NCBI RefSeq assembly: GCF_009728735.1
Contig: NZ_CP024636.1
Location: forward strand, 1,954,894-2,018,893
Origin: Pantoea phytobeneficialis
GTDB taxonomy: Bacteria; Pseudomonadota; Gammaproteobacteria; Enterobacterales; Enterobacteriaceae
Direction of reading: 5' to 3'
DNA: 64,000 bases
Shown piece after piece: positions 1 to 10,608 of this stretch. Numbering within the stretch: the stretch's first letter is position 1; the number at the start of each line of letters is the position of its first letter. The notes under the pieces are model-generated. The model had not been told where the DNA came from. It worked only from the letters and a program-made list of their open reading frames with translations, and made no database searches. Both the position numbers and the translations under genes were made by a program.

Positions 1-555
1 CTGGAGAAAATGCAGGGCATCCGTATGGGCGATCCACTGGATGCCTCGGTGAACTTCGGCCCGCTGGTCAGCGAACAGCACTGCCGCAAAGTCGAAAGCT
101 ACCTGAAACTCGGCAAGGAGCAGGGTGCACGTCTGCTGGCGGGTGGTCATCGCATCATCGACGGCCCGTTGGCGCGGGGTTGTTATATCGAACCAACGGT
201 GTTCAGCGATTGCCACGATGAGATGCGCATTGTGCGTGAGGAGATTTTTGGCCCGGTGATGAGCATCCTCAGGTTCGACAGCGAAGAAGAGGTGATTCGC
301 CGGGCTAACGATACCGAGCTGGGGCTGGCCGCCGGGATTTTCACCCGCGACCTTAATCGCGCCCACCGTGTTACCCATCAACTCGAAGCAGGGATCTGTT
401 GGGTCAACAGTTGGGGCGAATCACCCGCACCGATGCCGGTGGGAGGATATAAGCAATCCGGGCTGGGGCGTGAAAACGGCATCGTAACGTTGCAAAACTA
501 TACGCGCACCAAATCTGTGTTGATTGAGCTGGGCGACTACCCGAGCGCATTTTGA
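1..555 (+). CDS. betB: Betaine aldehyde dehydrogenase, 3' part
   Basis: C-terminal part of an NAD(P)-dependent aldehyde dehydrogenase, open at the left edge of the window, with bases 1-3 already in frame. BetB oxidises betaine aldehyde to the osmoprotectant glycine betaine in the cytoplasm. The visible stretch has the family hallmarks: EEIFGPV, the [13 protein letters not shown] segment and the C-terminal [13 protein letters not shown] loop. The catalytic Cys and Glu would lie upstream of the window. The gene is 45 bp upstream of betA on the same strand, which is the usual bet arrangement and the main reason for choosing BetB over other aldehyde dehydrogenases. betI and betT, if present, would lie off the left edge. 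Confidence 0.9.
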   Translation: MEKMQGIRMGDPLDASVNFGPLVSEQHCRKVESYLKLGKEQGARLLAGGHRIIDGPLARGCYIEPTVFSDCHDEMRIVREEIFGPVMSILRFDSEEEVIRRANDTELGLAAGIFTRDLNRAHRVTHQLEAGICWVNSWGESPAPMPVGGYKQSGLGRENGIVTLQNYTRTKSVLIELGDYPSAF

Positions 556-600
556 GTTTTCATCCCCGGCGGCGTACCGCCGGGGCGAACAGGAGGTTGA

Positions 601-2244
601 ATGCAGAAATTTGATTACATCATTATTGGTGCAGGCTCCGCAGGCAATGTGCTGGCCACCCGTTTAACTGAGGATGCTGACGTATCGGTACTGTTACTGG
701 AAGCGGGCGGTCGCGATCACCGCTGGGACTTCCGTACCCAAATGCCAGCCGCTTTGGCTTATCCATTGCAGGGTAAGCGTTATAACTGGGCGTATGAAAC
801 CGACCCGGAACCGCAGATGAATCAGCGCCGTATGGAGTGCGGGCGGGGTAAGGGGCTGGGCGGTTCATCGTTGATCAACGGCATGTGTTATATCCGTGGC
901 AACGCGCTGGATTACGATAACTGGGCGAAGAAAACCGGGCTGGCGAACTGGGCCTATCGCAACTGCCTGCCCTATTTTCGCAAGGCAGAAAAACGTGATG
1001 CCGGTGCCAACGATTATCATGGCGCAGAAGGCTATCTCAGCGTGACCACGGCGAAAACCGGCAACAACCCGCTGTATCGCGCTTTTGTTGATGCCGCCAG
1101 ACAGGCCGGACACGCAGAAACCGATGACCTCAACGGTTATCGTCAGGAGGGGTTTGGGCCGATGGATCGTACTGTGACGCCACAGGGCCGCCGTTCCAGT
1201 ACCGCACGCGGCTACCTCGATGTGGCGAAGGCGCGCCCAAATCTCAGCATCATCACCCATGCACAGACCGACCGGATTATCTTTGACGGCAAAACCGCTA
1301 CCGGTGTGCGCTGGCTGGTCAAAGGTGAGCCGCAGCAGGCGCAGGCACGACGTGAGGTATTGTTATGTGCCGGGGCCATCGGTTCGCCACAAATTCTGCA
1401 ACGTTCCGGGGTTGGCCCCGAGGAGTGGCTGCGTGAACTGGAGATCGAGGTGGTGCACGCGTTGCCCGGCGTTGGCCGCAATTTGCAGGATCATCTGGAG
1501 ATTTACATGCAATATCGCTGCAAGCAGCCGGTGAGTCTCTATCCGGCATTGCAGTGGTGGAACCAACCGGCGATTGGTGCGGAATGGCTGCTGAAAGGGA
1601 CGGGCGTGGGGGCCAGCAACCAGTTTGAGGCGGGCGGGTTTATCTGTAGTGATGACCAGCCAGACTGGCCGGATCTGCAATACCATTTCCTGCCGGTGGC
1701 GATTAATTACAACGGCAGCAGCCCGGTGAAGGAGCACGGTTTTCAGGCGCATGTCGGTCCGATGCGGTCCCTGAGCCGTGGGCGGGTGAAACTGACATCG
1801 CAAGATCCTTATGCTGCCCCCTCGATCTTTTTCAATTACATGTCACAGGAACGTGACTGGCAGGAGTTTCGCGCCGCTGTGCGCCTGACGCGCGAAATCA
1901 TGCGGCAACCGGCGCTGGCCGACTATTGCGGAGCCGAAATTCAGCCCGGCCCGGCGGTGCAGAGTGACGAGCAAATTGACGCCTTTATCCGTTCACACGC
2001 CGAGACGGCCTATCATCCCTGTGGCAGCTGTGCTATGGGCTATGGCGAGATGGATGTGGTGGACAGCGTCGGGCGAGTGCACGGTGTGCAGCAACTGCGC
2101 GTTGTGGATGCCTCGATTATGCCGCAAATTACCACCGGCAATCTGAATGCGCCGACAGTGATGATCGCCGAGAAGATTGCCGATGCGATCCGTGGCCGAG
2201 CGCCGCTGACCGCTTCTACAGCGGATTATTACGTACAGGGTTAA
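601..2244 (+). CDS. betA: Choline dehydrogenase BetA
   Basis: FAD-dependent GMC oxidoreductase of 547 residues that oxidises choline to betaine aldehyde, membrane-associated in E. coli. The ADP-binding motif GAGSAG is at residues 10-15, and the GMC signature region around [18 protein letters not shown] follows near residues 82-100. The C-terminal HPCGSCAMG segment carries the active-site His. Length matches the family (about 550). The start ATG has a near-perfect Shine-Dalgarno AGGAGG with 4-bp spacing. It forms a betBA operon with the upstream gene; together they turn choline into glycine betaine under osmotic stress. Confidence 0.95.
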   Translation: MQKFDYIIIGAGSAGNVLATRLTEDADVSVLLLEAGGRDHRWDFRTQMPAALAYPLQGKRYNWAYETDPEPQMNQRRMECGRGKGLGGSSLINGMCYIRGNALDYDNWAKKTGLANWAYRNCLPYFRKAEKRDAGANDYHGAEGYLSVTTAKTGNNPLYRAFVDAARQAGHAETDDLNGYRQEGFGPMDRTVTPQGRRSSTARGYLDVAKARPNLSIITHAQTDRIIFDGKTATGVRWLVKGEPQQAQARREVLLCAGAIGSPQILQRSGVGPEEWLRELEIEVVHALPGVGRNLQDHLEIYMQYRCKQPVSLYPALQWWNQPAIGAEWLLKGTGVGASNQFEAGGFICSDDQPDWPDLQYHFLPVAINYNGSSPVKEHGFQAHVGPMRSLSRGRVKLTSQDPYAAPSIFFNYMSQERDWQEFRAAVRLTREIMRQPALADYCGAEIQPGPAVQSDEQIDAFIRSHAETAYHPCGSCAMGYGEMDVVDSVGRVHGVQQLRVVDASIMPQITTGNLNAPTVMIAEKIADAIRGRAPLTASTADYYVQG

Positions 2245-2250
2245 CATCCC

Positions 2251-2322
2251 GTAGCGACACGATTTATTGCGCGGTTCTTTCTGGCAATGTGCACGGAATC
2301 GCGCGAAAAATCGCGCCGCTAC
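2251..2322. repeat. REPIN-like paired palindromic repeat (copy 1, diverged)
   Basis: A GTAG-headed palindromic unit is followed by an inverted partner ending in CTAC, about 72 bp in total. The left arm has drifted (GTAGCGACACGATTTATTGC), while the right arm is close to the window consensus GTAGCGGCGCGATTTATCGC read on the minus strand. It lies between betA and the downstream amidotransferase gene. Confidence 0.7.
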
Positions 2323-2377
2323 ATGACAGCCAAACCTCTTTGCTGTAACCTCCTTTTTTCCCCGAAAGGACGTTCCC

Positions 2378-3067
2378 ATGACGCAGTCAGTTCGTGTCGC
2401 CCTTGTAGGCGATTACCGTGCCAGTGCCGTCGCGCACCAGGCCATTCCTCCCGCAGTTCAGCTTGCCGCTCAACATCTTAGCCTCAACGTTACCGCCGAC
2501 TGGATTGCTACCCCCGAAATCCATATCCCCGCTTTTGCCGACTATGATGCCATCTGGGTCGTGCCAGGCAGCCCCTATCAAAACGATGCCGGGGTGTTCG
2601 CCACCATTCAATGGGCGCGTGAACACGGCAAACCGTTTCTCGGTTCCTGCGGTGGTTTTCAATACGCGGTGATTGAGTATGCGCGCAACGTGCTGGGCTG
2701 GGACGATGCCGCCCATGCAGAAACGGATAAAGAGGGGCGCTGGGTAATTGCACCGCTGAGCTGTTCGCTGGTGGAACAGCGGGGCGAAGTGACCTTTAAA
2801 CCCGGCTCACGTATCGCGATAGCGTATGACGCACTGCAAAGTGATGAGGGTTATCACTGCAACTTTGGGGTCAATCCTGATTTCAGCGAGGCACTGGAGA
2901 CGCGCAACCTGCACATCACCTCGTGGGATCTGGCAGGGGATGTGCGTGGTATAGAACTGACCGATCATCCGTTCTTTATTGCGACGCTGTTCCAGTCGGA
3001 GCGTGCTGCGCTGCAAAACCGTTTATCACCGCTGGTGGTGGCGTGGTTGCAGGCCGCCACGCGATAA
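2378..3067 (+). CDS. Class I glutamine amidotransferase-like protein
   Basis: Protein of 229 residues related to the glutaminase domain of CTP synthase (the CTP synthase C-terminal-region-related group). GSCGGFQYA near residues 89-97 matches the nucleophile elbow, with Cys as the expected nucleophile. A WVVPGSPY segment near residue 60 resembles the oxyanion region of GATases, and a His-rich stretch (EGYHCNFG) may hold the catalytic His. There is no synthetase domain, so it would act alone or with an unknown partner. Start ATG at 2378 has a GAAAGGACG ribosome site upstream. It is flanked on both sides by REP repeats, so it is probably a single-gene unit. Substrate unknown. Confidence 0.75.
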   Translation: MTQSVRVALVGDYRASAVAHQAIPPAVQLAAQHLSLNVTADWIATPEIHIPAFADYDAIWVVPGSPYQNDAGVFATIQWAREHGKPFLGSCGGFQYAVIEYARNVLGWDDAAHAETDKEGRWVIAPLSCSLVEQRGEVTFKPGSRIAIAYDALQSDEGYHCNFGVNPDFSEALETRNLHITSWDLAGDVRGIELTDHPFFIATLFQSERAALQNRLSPLVVAWLQAATR

Positions 3068-3081
3068 ATCTTGCGTCCATC

Positions 3082-3104
3082 GTAGCGGCGCGATTTATCG
3101 CGCG
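3082..3104. repeat. REP-like single palindrome (copy 2)
   Basis: One GTAG-headed copy of the palindrome GTAGCGGCGCGATTTATCGC, without an obvious inverted partner, in the gap between two convergent genes. It could serve as a hairpin between the converging transcripts. Confidence 0.7.
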
Positions 3105-3114
3105 CTGTTGCCGG

Positions 3115-4068
3115 TTATGAAAGTTGCAGCAACGGTTTCTGGCTGCGGCCGGACTGGTGATAAAAGTGAATTGCCTCGCGCCACTGATCAAACGGGTACA
3201 CGGCAACTTCGCCGCAGTCGCTGCTCCGCAACAGCGGCCAGAGTTCAGCAAACAGCTGCTGCCATGCCGCAGGCGTCAGCGCATCCAGATAATGACGGAC
3301 ATGAAACCAGTGCAGGGCGGGGCGCGCGGCGTTAACGCGCACTGGCTGACCGGTCAGCACGCCATAGGCGATAAATTGCGCATCAGTGGGTAGCGCTTGC
3401 CAGATGAGCTGGCTCACCGCGCCACCAGTGGCATCAAACACCAAATCGGCCCCGGCGGCGCGCTGGCGGATGTCTGCATGTTGATCCTGCTGCAACGCAC
3501 CGATAGCAAGACGCTCTAACCGTTCCGCATGTCGGGGCGCACGATAGATAGCGGTTACGCTCTGCGCCCCCCACCGCAACGCCCATTGCGCCAGCAGCAG
3601 CGCACAGTCCGAGCCGCCAGCGGTGAGCAGCAGGTGTTTATTGCCGGGTGACCAGTTTTTCAACATCAACAGTGCCGCCAGCGGATTGATATACGCGCGG
3701 GCCGCCAGCGTGCTGTCGATATCGTCCGGCACCGGAATGGCGAGAGCGGCATCACAATCGACATAGCGTTGCCAGGTTCCCGTGCCGCGCAAAGGCAGTA
3801 CCCGTTGACCCAGTAAGTGGCTGAAATCAGCCGGAGCGGCAACCACCGTACCCACGCCTTCGTAACCCGCGACCCGTGGCGGGGTGACACGGTGACGATA
3901 GGCACCGGTAATCGGAATCAAATCAGAGGCATTGACCGGCGCGAACCGCATCTGCACGCGCAGTTGCGCAGGGGCCAGCGGTGCAAGCGGAGTGCGTTCG
4001 AAGGTCAGAACGTCAGAAGGGTTGCCAAACTGCCGGAAAATTAATGCTGCATTCTCAGCAGTGGTCAT
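3115..4068 (-). CDS. Zinc-type/quinone-oxidoreductase-like MDR dehydrogenase
   Basis: Medium-chain dehydrogenase/reductase of 317 residues. It resembles the trans-2-enoyl-CoA/quinone reductase branch: N-terminal GroES-like fold with NASDLIPITG and PRVAGYEGVG (about residues 47-74), then a Rossmann domain. The cofactor loop reads LTAGGSDCALLLAQWA (about 147-162), a variant of the usual AGxxxVG motif. No structural-zinc cysteine cluster is seen, which argues for a zinc-independent member. It starts 11 bp downstream of the nth stop on the same strand, so read-through from the rsx-nth operon is possible. Natural substrate unknown. Confidence 0.8.
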   Translation of the reverse strand: MTTAENAALIFRQFGNPSDVLTFERTPLAPLAPAQLRVQMRFAPVNASDLIPITGAYRHRVTPPRVAGYEGVGTVVAAPADFSHLLGQRVLPLRGTGTWQRYVDCDAALAIPVPDDIDSTLAARAYINPLAALLMLKNWSPGNKHLLLTAGGSDCALLLAQWALRWGAQSVTAIYRAPRHAERLERLAIGALQQDQHADIRQRAAGADLVFDATGGAVSQLIWQALPTDAQFIAYGVLTGQPVRVNAARPALHWFHVRHYLDALTPAAWQQLFAELWPLLRSSDCGEVAVYPFDQWREAIHFYHQSGRSQKPLLQLS

Positions 4069-4079
4069 GGCATCCCTCG

Positions 4080-4712
4080 TTATTCGGTTTTGGCGTCAAA
4101 CTCGCACAGGTCTTCAATTAAGCAGGAGCCGCAGCGAGGTTTGCGCGCCACGCAAGTATAGCGACCGTGCAGAATCAGCCAGTGGTGGCAATCAACCTTA
4201 AAGGCTTTCGGTACCACCTTCAGCAGCTTCTCTTCCACTTCTTCGACATTTTTACCGGGGGCAAAACGGGTGCGATTGCTGACGCGAAAGATATGGGTAT
4301 CGACGGCAATGGTCGGCCAGCCAAAAGCGGTGTTCAGCACCACATTAGCGGTTTTGCGGCCTACACCGGGCAGGGCTTCCAGCGCGGCACGATCTTCCGG
4401 CACCTCGCCGCCATGCTGCTCCAGCAGGATTCGGCAGGTTTTGATGACGTTTTCCGCTTTGCTGTTAAACAGGCCGATGGTTTTGATGTACTCCTTCACA
4501 CCCTCGACCCCGAGCGCCAGGATGCTGGCCGGGGTGTTGGCCACCGGATAAAGCTTTGCCGTGGCTTTATTGACGCTGACATCGGTGGCCTGCGCCGAGA
4601 GCAGTACCGCAATCAATAATTCAAACGGCGAGCTAAAGTTCAGCTCGGTGGTAGGGTGGGGATTCTCATCGCGCAGACGCGTGAGAATTTGTACGCGTTT
4701 ATCCTGATTCAC
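4080..4712 (-). CDS. nth: Endonuclease III
   Basis: Bifunctional DNA glycosylase/AP lyase of 210 residues that removes oxidised pyrimidines in base-excision repair. The helix-hairpin-helix [13 protein letters not shown] (about 114-126) contains the catalytic Lys, and [12 protein letters not shown] holds the catalytic Asp. The C-terminal [11 protein letters not shown]...C pattern is the 4Fe-4S cluster loop. Length equals E. coli Nth (211). Its start overlaps the rsxE stop by 4 bases (ATGA), so the two are translationally coupled. This is the same rsx-nth arrangement as in E. coli. Confidence 0.97.
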   Translation of the reverse strand: MNQDKRVQILTRLRDENPHPTTELNFSSPFELLIAVLLSAQATDVSVNKATAKLYPVANTPASILALGVEGVKEYIKTIGLFNSKAENVIKTCRILLEQHGGEVPEDRAALEALPGVGRKTANVVLNTAFGWPTIAVDTHIFRVSNRTRFAPGKNVEEVEEKLLKVVPKAFKVDCHHWLILHGRYTCVARKPRCGSCLIEDLCEFDAKTE

Positions 4713-5410
4713 ACCGCTTTCCCTGTCTGGCCCTGCGGCTCTGCGGCGGGCGTCTCGGCACGATTGGCCGCACGTTGTTTCATCTTCTGGTCAATAAGGT
4801 ATTTTGCCGCCAGCAGCATACCAAGGCCAATAAACGCTCCCGGCGGCAGCATCGCCAGCAGCATCGGAGAATCAAAATGCACCACTTCAATACGCAGCAC
4901 TTTCGCCCACGGGCCGAGTAACTGGTCTGCGCCGTTAAACAGGGTGCCGCTACCGATAATTTCACGAATCGAACCGAGGGTGACCATCGCGCAGGTCGCT
5001 CCCATGCCGATGGCAAAGCCATCCAGCGCGGAAAGCGGGATACTGCTTTTTGACGCGACGGCTTCTGCACGACCTACCACGATGCAGTTGGTCACAATCA
5101 ACGGGATAAAAATGCCGAGTGACTGATATAAACCGTGGGCATAGGCATTGATCAGCATCTGCACGCAGCTCACCACTGAGGCAATGATCATCACATAAAT
5201 CGGGATACGAATATCCGCTGGCACCCAACGGCGAGAGGCGGAAATTGCGCTGTTGGTGATGGTCAGTACCAGGGTGGTCGCCAGACCAAGGCCGAGGGCG
5301 TTGGTGGCGGTGGAGGTCACCGCCAGTAGCGGGCAGAGTCCGAGCAACTGCACCAGCGCGGAGTTGTTTTTCCACAGGCCGCCGATCAGTAAGTTTTTCG
5401 CTTCACTCAT
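4709..5410 (-). CDS. rsxE: Electron transport complex subunit RsxE (RnfE)
   Basis: Integral membrane subunit (233 residues) of the Rsx/Rnf complex, which uses reduced pyridine nucleotide to keep SoxR reduced; NqrD/E-like family. The sequence is almost wholly hydrophobic helices and contains [30 protein letters not shown] and [17 protein letters not shown], all characteristic of RsxE. The start was placed at MSEAKN, matching E. coli RsxE (MSEIKD) and overlapping the rsxG stop as ATGA. An in-frame start five codons earlier is less likely. Last rsx gene before nth. Confidence 0.96.
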   Translation of the reverse strand: MSEAKNLLIGGLWKNNSALVQLLGLCPLLAVTSTATNALGLGLATTLVLTITNSAISASRRWVPADIRIPIYVMIIASVVSCVQMLINAYAHGLYQSLGIFIPLIVTNCIVVGRAEAVASKSSIPLSALDGFAIGMGATCAMVTLGSIREIIGSGTLFNGADQLLGPWAKVLRIEVVHFDSPMLLAMLPPGAFIGLGMLLAAKYLIDQKMKQRAANRAETPAAEPQGQTGKAV

Positions 5411-6036
5411 TTTGCCTCTCCACATTCGGGCAGCGATGACAGTTTCGCTGGCAGGGTTTCAATCAGTAACGCGGCGCGTTTGGTGGCATTGACCACCGCG
5501 CGTGGGGTGATGGTCGCACCGGTAAACTGGTCAAATTCACCGCCATCTTTCTTCACTGCAAAATTTTTGTCATCGGCACCGTGCACCACTTTGCCGTTGA
5601 AACTGTTGATCCAGTCAGAGACGCGCAGCTCGATTTTATCACCAAGGCCGGGGGTTTCATGATGTTCGATGACACGCACGCCCAGCACTTTACCGTGGAA
5701 ATCCGCGCCCACCAGCATTTCAATCGCTCCAGAATAGCCGTCTGGTGCGGTAGTCTCAAGCGCCACCGCCACCGGTGTATCGCCTTTGCGCGCCAGATAA
5801 AGATGGTGCGGTTTACCGTTGCCGAGGGCCGGATCGGTGACCAGATAACATTCCTGTTGAATGTGGTTGTCGTACAAATCGGTCGGCACCACCTGATCCA
5901 GCAGGTTTTTCTGTTGCAGCGCGGTCTGATGATCAACCGTTGGCTTGGTAACAAAGTTAACGATTGCCGTCACGCCGGTGGTGATCACCGCGAAAATTGC
6001 CAGCGTCAGCGCATTTTTACGAATAGTCTCGAACAT
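5407..6036 (-). CDS. rsxG: Electron transport complex subunit RsxG (RnfG)
   Basis: Subunit of 209 residues with one N-terminal membrane helix (about residues 9-27) and a periplasmic FMN-binding domain. The covalent flavin attachment motif is FTGATITP (about 173-180), where the second Thr is the known flavin acceptor position in this family. It lies between rsxD (3-bp gap) and rsxE (4-base overlap) in the rsxABCDGE order. Confidence 0.96.
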   Translation of the reverse strand: MFETIRKNALTLAIFAVITTGVTAIVNFVTKPTVDHQTALQQKNLLDQVVPTDLYDNHIQQECYLVTDPALGNGKPHHLYLARKGDTPVAVALETTAPDGYSGAIEMLVGADFHGKVLGVRVIEHHETPGLGDKIELRVSDWINSFNGKVVHGADDKNFAVKKDGGEFDQFTGATITPRAVVNATKRAALLIETLPAKLSSLPECGEAK

Positions 6037-6039
6037 CGG

Positions 6040-7098
6040 TTAATCCTTGCGATGGCCGTACACGCGCGGCTGGGTGTAGTAATCAATCAACGGCACACAG
6101 ATGTTAGCCAGCAATACGGCAAAGGCCACGCCATCCGGGTAGCCGCCATAACTGCGAATCAACCACACCAGCAGGCCAATCAACGCGCCATAAATCAGGC
6201 GACCGCGATTGGTGGTAGAAGCGGTCACCGGATCGGTGGCGATAAAAAATGCGCCCAGCATGGTTGCGCCAGAAAACAGGTGTATCAGCGGCGAGTTGAG
6301 CGACTCCGGTGAAAACAGCCAGCCGAGGGTGGCACAGAATGCCAGCGACAGCAGAAAGCTCACCGGGATATGCCAGCGGATGGCGTTTTTCGCCAGCAAC
6401 AGCATGCCGCCCAGCAGATAACCGACGTTCACCCACTGCCAGCCAAGACCGGCCAGCACGCCATGATAAATCGGCGCGGCCAGCAGTTGCTCCGCGCTGT
6501 GACCGGCGCGCAGCCCGGTTTTAAACGTATCAAGCGGGGTCGCCTGGCTCACGCCATCCACGCCAAGTTGCAGCTGCTGCATGGTTTCGCCCGCCAGCGT
6601 GTGATGGGTAAAGATCATGCTGAGGGAATCAAGCAGGCCGGGTTTGATCGACTGCAACGCGTCCGGCGGCATCCAACTGGTCATCTGCACCGGGAAGGAG
6701 ATCAGCAGCACCACATAACCGACCATCGCAGGGTTAAAGGGGTTCTGTCCCAGACCACCATACAGTTGTTTGGCGATCACAATGGCAAACACCGTGCCAA
6801 TCACCACCAGCCACCAGGGGGCCAGCGGCGGCAGGCTGATGCCCAGTAGCAGTGCAGTCAGCAGGGCGGAGTTATCGGCCAGCGTGGGGACCACCGGGGT
6901 TTTGCGCAGACGCAGAATCACGCCTTCCGTTGCCCATGCGGTGGCAATCGCGAGTATCACCTGAATCAGAAAGCCAATACCAAAAAAATACCATTGCGCT
7001 GCCATGCCCGGCAGCGCCGCCAGTACCACCAGCAGCATAATATTGCCGGTGCTGCGGCGGTTGTGGGTATAAGGGGAACTTGCGATACGAAAAGCCAT
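6040..7098 (-). CDS. rsxD: Electron transport complex subunit RsxD (RnfD)
   Basis: Polytopic membrane subunit of 352 residues, NqrB/RnfD family. It binds a second covalent FMN; the motif ASTTNRG near residue 300 holds the acceptor Thr. Typical stretches are [11 protein letters not shown] at the N terminus, [21 protein letters not shown] [11 protein letters not shown] near 127-137, and [13 protein letters not shown]. It follows rsxC without a gap and precedes rsxG by 3 bp. Transfers electrons within the Rsx complex at the inner membrane. Confidence 0.96.
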   Translation of the reverse strand: MAFRIASSPYTHNRRSTGNIMLLVVLAALPGMAAQWYFFGIGFLIQVILAIATAWATEGVILRLRKTPVVPTLADNSALLTALLLGISLPPLAPWWLVVIGTVFAIVIAKQLYGGLGQNPFNPAMVGYVVLLISFPVQMTSWMPPDALQSIKPGLLDSLSMIFTHHTLAGETMQQLQLGVDGVSQATPLDTFKTGLRAGHSAEQLLAAPIYHGVLAGLGWQWVNVGYLLGGMLLLAKNAIRWHIPVSFLLSLAFCATLGWLFSPESLNSPLIHLFSGATMLGAFFIATDPVTASTTNRGRLIYGALIGLLVWLIRSYGGYPDGVAFAVLLANICVPLIDYYTQPRVYGHRKD

Positions 7099-9333
7099 TT
7101 AATCCTCAGACGTCGAAGGCTGCTGCTGCGCGGCTTTGCGCGCTTTGGCACGGGCGACCGCGGCGGCAATCGCTGCTTTACGCGGGTCGGCGGAGTCAGG
7201 AGACGCAGCGGCCTCCGGTTCATTTATATCGGCAGCGGCCGGTTGCGCGGCAGCCGCTTTTTTCGCTTTGGCACGGGCAATGGCGGCTTCGACTGCCGCT
7301 TTGCGCGGATCAACCGTTTCAACCGGTGCGCTTTCGGCCGGTTGGGCGGCAGCCGCTTTCTTCGCTTTAGCGCGGGCAATGGCGGCTTCGACAGCGGCTT
7401 TACGCGGGTCAACTGTTTCAGCCGGTGCGCTTTCGACCGGTTCGGCAGCAGCCGCTTTCTTCGCTTTAGCGCGGGCAATGGCGGCTTCGACTGCCGCTTT
7501 GCGCGGATCAACTGTTTCAGCCGGTGCGCTTTCGGCCGGTTCGGCGGCAGCCGCTTTCTTCGCTTTAGCGCGGGCAATGGCGGCTTCGACTGCCGCTTTG
7601 CGCGGATCAACCGTTTCAGCCGGTGCGCTTTCGACCGGTTCGACCGTTGCCGCTTTCTTCGCTTTGGCACGGGCAATGGCGGCTTCGACCGCCGCTTTGC
7701 GCGGGTCACCGGCCTGACGGCTCAGTGCCTGGGTTTCAGCCTGGGTTTCTGCCTGACGTGCCAGCGCCTGAGCATGGCGGGCTTCACTTTCAGCCGCTTC
7801 CTGTTCCGGGGTTTTGGCCTGACGCGCTTTCACCCGAGCTACCGCGGCATCCAGTTCACCCTGGTCGCTACGGGCCACGCGCTGTTTCGCCTGTTCATGA
7901 CGTGCTTCGCGCGCCAGTTTTTCTCGCTCCAGCCGCGCCTGACGTGCCTCAAAGCGTGCTTTGGCTTCGGCAGTACGTTTTGCTTCCAGGTCGATAGCAC
8001 GCAGTTCGGCTTTCTCCTGGCGATAGTATTGCACCAACGGGATGTTGCTCGGGCAGACATAAGCGCAGGCACCGCATTCGATGCAGTCATCAATATGATG
8101 GGCGCGCGCTTTATCGTGGTCGGCGCCCTGGCTGTACCAGTAGAGTTGTTGCGGCAACAGATTGGCCGGACAGGCATCAGCACAGGCGCTGCAACGGATA
8201 CAGGATTGCTCTTCCGGGTTGCTTCCCATCTCGCTGGCGGAGGGAGCCAGAATACAGTTGGTAATTTTTACCACCGGCACGTCCAGCGAAGGCAGGGTGA
8301 AGCCCATCAGTGGGCCGCCCATTATCACCATCTGGCGTGATGCCGGGGTAAAACCGGCATGGTGCAGCAGATGACTCACCGGGGTACCGAGACGGCCCCA
8401 GACGTTACGCGGCTGACTAATGGCTTCGCCGGTCAGCGTCACCACGCGCTCGGTGATTGGTTCGCCATCGACAATGGCACGCTTCACCGCCCAGGCAGTG
8501 CCGACGTTTTGCATCAGCACGCCGATATCGGTAGAACGCCCGCCATGTGGCACTTCCAGACCGGTCAGAATTTTGGTCAGCTGCTTGGCCCCACCGGAGG
8601 GGTATTTCGTGGGGATCACCCGCAGTTGCAGATCGCGTTCGCCAGCCAGCGCCTGTTTCAGCGCGGCAATCGCTTCCGGTTTGTTATCTTCGACGCCGAT
8701 CAACACGCGTTCCGCCTGTAACACCCAGGCAAGAATACGGCAGCCTTCCAGCACTTCTGCGGCGCAATCCTGCATCAGGCGGTCATCGGCGGTGATATAA
8801 GGTTCACATTCGGCGGCATTGATAATCAGGGTTTTGACGCCGCGCAGGCCACCGCGCAATTTGGTGGCTGTGGGGAAGCCCGCGCCACCCAGCCCTGCGA
8901 TCCCGGCATCATGGATGCGTTTAACCACGTCTTCACGCGTCAGGGCACGGTAATCAGGTTGCGGATCGAGCGCCGTCCAGCGGTCCTCACCGTCGGCGAC
9001 AAGGAAAATGCACAGCTCAGACAACCCGGACGGGTGGGCGGTCATATGCGGCGCAATCGCTTCAATGGTGCCGGATGTGGGAGCGTGCACCGGCAGCATT
9101 CGGCCATTACCGAATGTCAGCGGCTGGCCGCGCAGCACATGTTCACCAGGTGCGACACAAATCTCGCCTTCATGACCAATATGTTGCTTCAGCGGGATGA
9201 TAAAACGTTCCGGCAGCGGGAGTTGGCTGAGCGGTGTACCGTTCGACTGTGTTTTCATTTCCGGCGGATGAATGCCGCCCTGAAAATCCCACAGTTTCTC
9301 TTTGCGGAACAGGGTGTTGAGCAAATTAAGCAT
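7099..9333 (-). CDS. rsxC: Electron transport complex subunit RsxC (RnfC) with expanded Ala/Lys-rich repeat tail
   Basis: Subunit of 744 residues thought to accept electrons from NADH. The N-terminal half has the RnfC/NqrF-like domains with a [13 protein letters not shown] flavin/NADH motif (about 146-158). Two 4Fe-4S ligand sets follow, [12 protein letters not shown] (about 378-389) and [12 protein letters not shown] (about 417-428). After about residue 440 comes a long charged, probably helical region. From about residue 540 to the end there are six DPRKAA-type units, several of them near-identical at the DNA level with a 33-residue period. Enterobacterial RsxC tails vary in length through such repeats. 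It overlaps rsxB by 8 bp. Confidence 0.95.
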   Translation of the reverse strand: MLNLLNTLFRKEKLWDFQGGIHPPEMKTQSNGTPLSQLPLPERFIIPLKQHIGHEGEICVAPGEHVLRGQPLTFGNGRMLPVHAPTSGTIEAIAPHMTAHPSGLSELCIFLVADGEDRWTALDPQPDYRALTREDVVKRIHDAGIAGLGGAGFPTATKLRGGLRGVKTLIINAAECEPYITADDRLMQDCAAEVLEGCRILAWVLQAERVLIGVEDNKPEAIAALKQALAGERDLQLRVIPTKYPSGGAKQLTKILTGLEVPHGGRSTDIGVLMQNVGTAWAVKRAIVDGEPITERVVTLTGEAISQPRNVWGRLGTPVSHLLHHAGFTPASRQMVIMGGPLMGFTLPSLDVPVVKITNCILAPSASEMGSNPEEQSCIRCSACADACPANLLPQQLYWYSQGADHDKARAHHIDDCIECGACAYVCPSNIPLVQYYRQEKAELRAIDLEAKRTAEAKARFEARQARLEREKLAREARHEQAKQRVARSDQGELDAAVARVKARQAKTPEQEAAESEARHAQALARQAETQAETQALSRQAGDPRKAAVEAAIARAKAKKAATVEPVESAPAETVDPRKAAVEAAIARAKAKKAAAAEPAESAPAETVDPRKAAVEAAIARAKAKKAAAAEPVESAPAETVDPRKAAVEAAIARAKAKKAAAAQPAESAPVETVDPRKAAVEAAIARAKAKKAAAAQPAAADINEPEAAASPDSADPRKAAIAAAVARAKARKAAQQQPSTSED
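7120..7717 (-). repeat. 99-bp tandem repeats inside rsxC
   Basis: The 3' end of rsxC holds six units whose products begin DPRKAA(V/I). The central units are spaced 33 codons (99 bp) apart and nearly identical, differing mainly at Glu/Gln, Ala/Val and Pro-flanking positions. The final unit is shorter and more diverged. Because the period is a multiple of three, gain or loss of a unit keeps the reading frame. The opposite strand is open through the repeats only as a by-product. Confidence 0.9.
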
Positions 9334-9904
9334 GGCTTTCTACCGGGATCACCCGTACAGGAATAGTTTCAAGATCCCACTTCCAGTTGGCCGTGGTGGT
9401 GGCAACCGGACGCATCTCGATGCAATCGGTCGGACAAGGCGCAACGCACAGATCGCAACCGGTGCAGACATCGCTCAGCACGGTGTGCATAGCGCGGGTG
9501 GCGCCGACAATCGCGTCGACCGGGCAGGCCTGGATACATTTGGTACAACCGATGCAGTTGGCTTCGTCGATCCACGCCACGGTGCGTACCGGTGCCAACA
9601 CCTCTTCACCGCCATCCAGCGGTTGCGGCTCGACGTTCAGCAACGCCGCCAGTTTCAGCATGGTCTGCTCGCCACCGGGGGCGCATTTGTTGATCGCCTC
9701 ACCATTGTTGCCGACGGCATCGGCATAGGGACGGCAACCCGGATAGCCGCACTGACCGCATTGGCTTTGCGGCAGAATGGCATCAATCTGTTCAACAATC
9801 GGGTCTTCTTCAACTTCAAAACGGCGCGCAGCGTAGCCGAGCAGGCCACCAAAAACCAGGCTCAGGGCGCTTAATACGGCAATAGCAATCCAAATCGCGG
9901 TCAT
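9326..9904 (-). CDS. rsxB: Electron transport complex subunit RsxB (RnfB)
   Basis: Iron-sulfur subunit of 192 residues. It has an N-terminal membrane helix (about 5-25), then a CGQCGYPGC cluster motif (about 49-57, with a further Cys downstream) as in RnfB. Two ferredoxin-type sets follow, [12 protein letters not shown] (about 117-128) and [12 protein letters not shown] (about 147-158). It passes electrons between RsxC and the membrane subunits. Its ATG overlaps the rsxA stop (TGATGA) and its stop overlaps the start of rsxC. Confidence 0.97.
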   Translation of the reverse strand: MTAIWIAIAVLSALSLVFGGLLGYAARRFEVEEDPIVEQIDAILPQSQCGQCGYPGCRPYADAVGNNGEAINKCAPGGEQTMLKLAALLNVEPQPLDGGEEVLAPVRTVAWIDEANCIGCTKCIQACPVDAIVGATRAMHTVLSDVCTGCDLCVAPCPTDCIEMRPVATTTANWKWDLETIPVRVIPVESHA

Positions 9905-10485
9905 CAGAATTTCACCAGACCACTAAAGCCCATAAACGCCAGCGCCATCAGGCCAGCGGTGATCAGGGCGATTGAATTGCCTTTAAATGGGGTCGGGACA
10001 TTAGCCAGCACCAGGCGTTCGCGGATCCCGGCAAACAGCACCATCACCAGTGAGAAACCGAGCGAGGCACTAAAGCCATACAATGCAGCTTGCAGAAAGG
10101 TATGGTTAAGGTTGACGCTCAGCAGCGGCACGCCCAGCACCGCACAGTTGGTGGTGATCAGCGGCAGAAAGATGCCGAGCAGGCGATAGAGCGACGGGCT
10201 GGTTTTACGCACCACCATTTCGGTGAACTGCACCACGACGGCAATCACCAGGATATAGGCCATGGTACGCAGATAGACTAAGTCCAGCGGCACCAGGATC
10301 AAATGGTTGACCAGCCAGGCGCAAATAGACGCCAGCGTAATCACGAAGGTAGTGGCAAGTCCCATGCCAATGGCCGTTTCCAGTTTTTTTGACACACCCA
10401 TGAACGGGCAAAGTCCGAGGAACTTTACCAGAACGAAGTTGTTCACCAGCACGGTGCCAATAAAGAGCAGTAAATAATCGGTCAT
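9904..10485 (-). CDS. rsxA: Electron transport complex subunit RsxA (RnfA)
   Basis: First gene of the rsx operon; 193-residue hydrophobic subunit, homologous to RsxE and NqrE. Diagnostic segments: [21 protein letters not shown] near the N terminus (about 14-34) and [20 protein letters not shown] in the second half. Length is identical to E. coli RsxA (193). The gap to ydgK (123 bp) has no gene and probably holds the operon promoter and leader. Confidence 0.97.
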   Translation of the reverse strand: MTDYLLLFIGTVLVNNFVLVKFLGLCPFMGVSKKLETAIGMGLATTFVITLASICAWLVNHLILVPLDLVYLRTMAYILVIAVVVQFTEMVVRKTSPSLYRLLGIFLPLITTNCAVLGVPLLSVNLNHTFLQAALYGFSASLGFSLVMVLFAGIRERLVLANVPTPFKGNSIALITAGLMALAFMGFSGLVKF

Positions 10486-10525
10486 TATGAAACCTGGGAA
10501 GCCGAAAGGCGTCTATTATCCGGAA

Positions 10526-10572
10526 TTGAGAGCTGTATCTCAACCCGAGCCGCGTTTGCAGCCCGGTTGAGA
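10526..10572 (-). promoter_or_regulatory. Inverted repeats in the rsx leader
   Basis: Three copies of the hexamer TTGAGA/TCTCAA lie between ydgK and rsxA: TTGAGA at 10526, TCTCAA at 10538 and TTGAGA at 10567. They make two possible stems, one short and one with 8-bp arms (TCTCAACC at 10538-10545 with its complement at 10565-10572). No T-run follows, so this is not a standard terminator. It may be a leader structure or a protein site; the function is not known. Confidence 0.35.
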
Positions 10573-10608
10573 GCACTCAGAATTAAATTCCTGACGATTC
10601 TTGCGCCA

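Noticed and set aside
7120..7717. Possible CRISPR-like periodicity
   Set aside because: The repeats are coding, contiguous and 99 bp long without unique spacers; they are protein repeats of RsxC.
6994..8340. Long open frame antisense to rsxD/rsxC (448 codons, Gly/Arg/Phe-rich)
   Set aside because: It is open only because the rsxC repeat tail is GC-rich and Ala/Lys-coded; the translation has low-complexity repeats and no start context.
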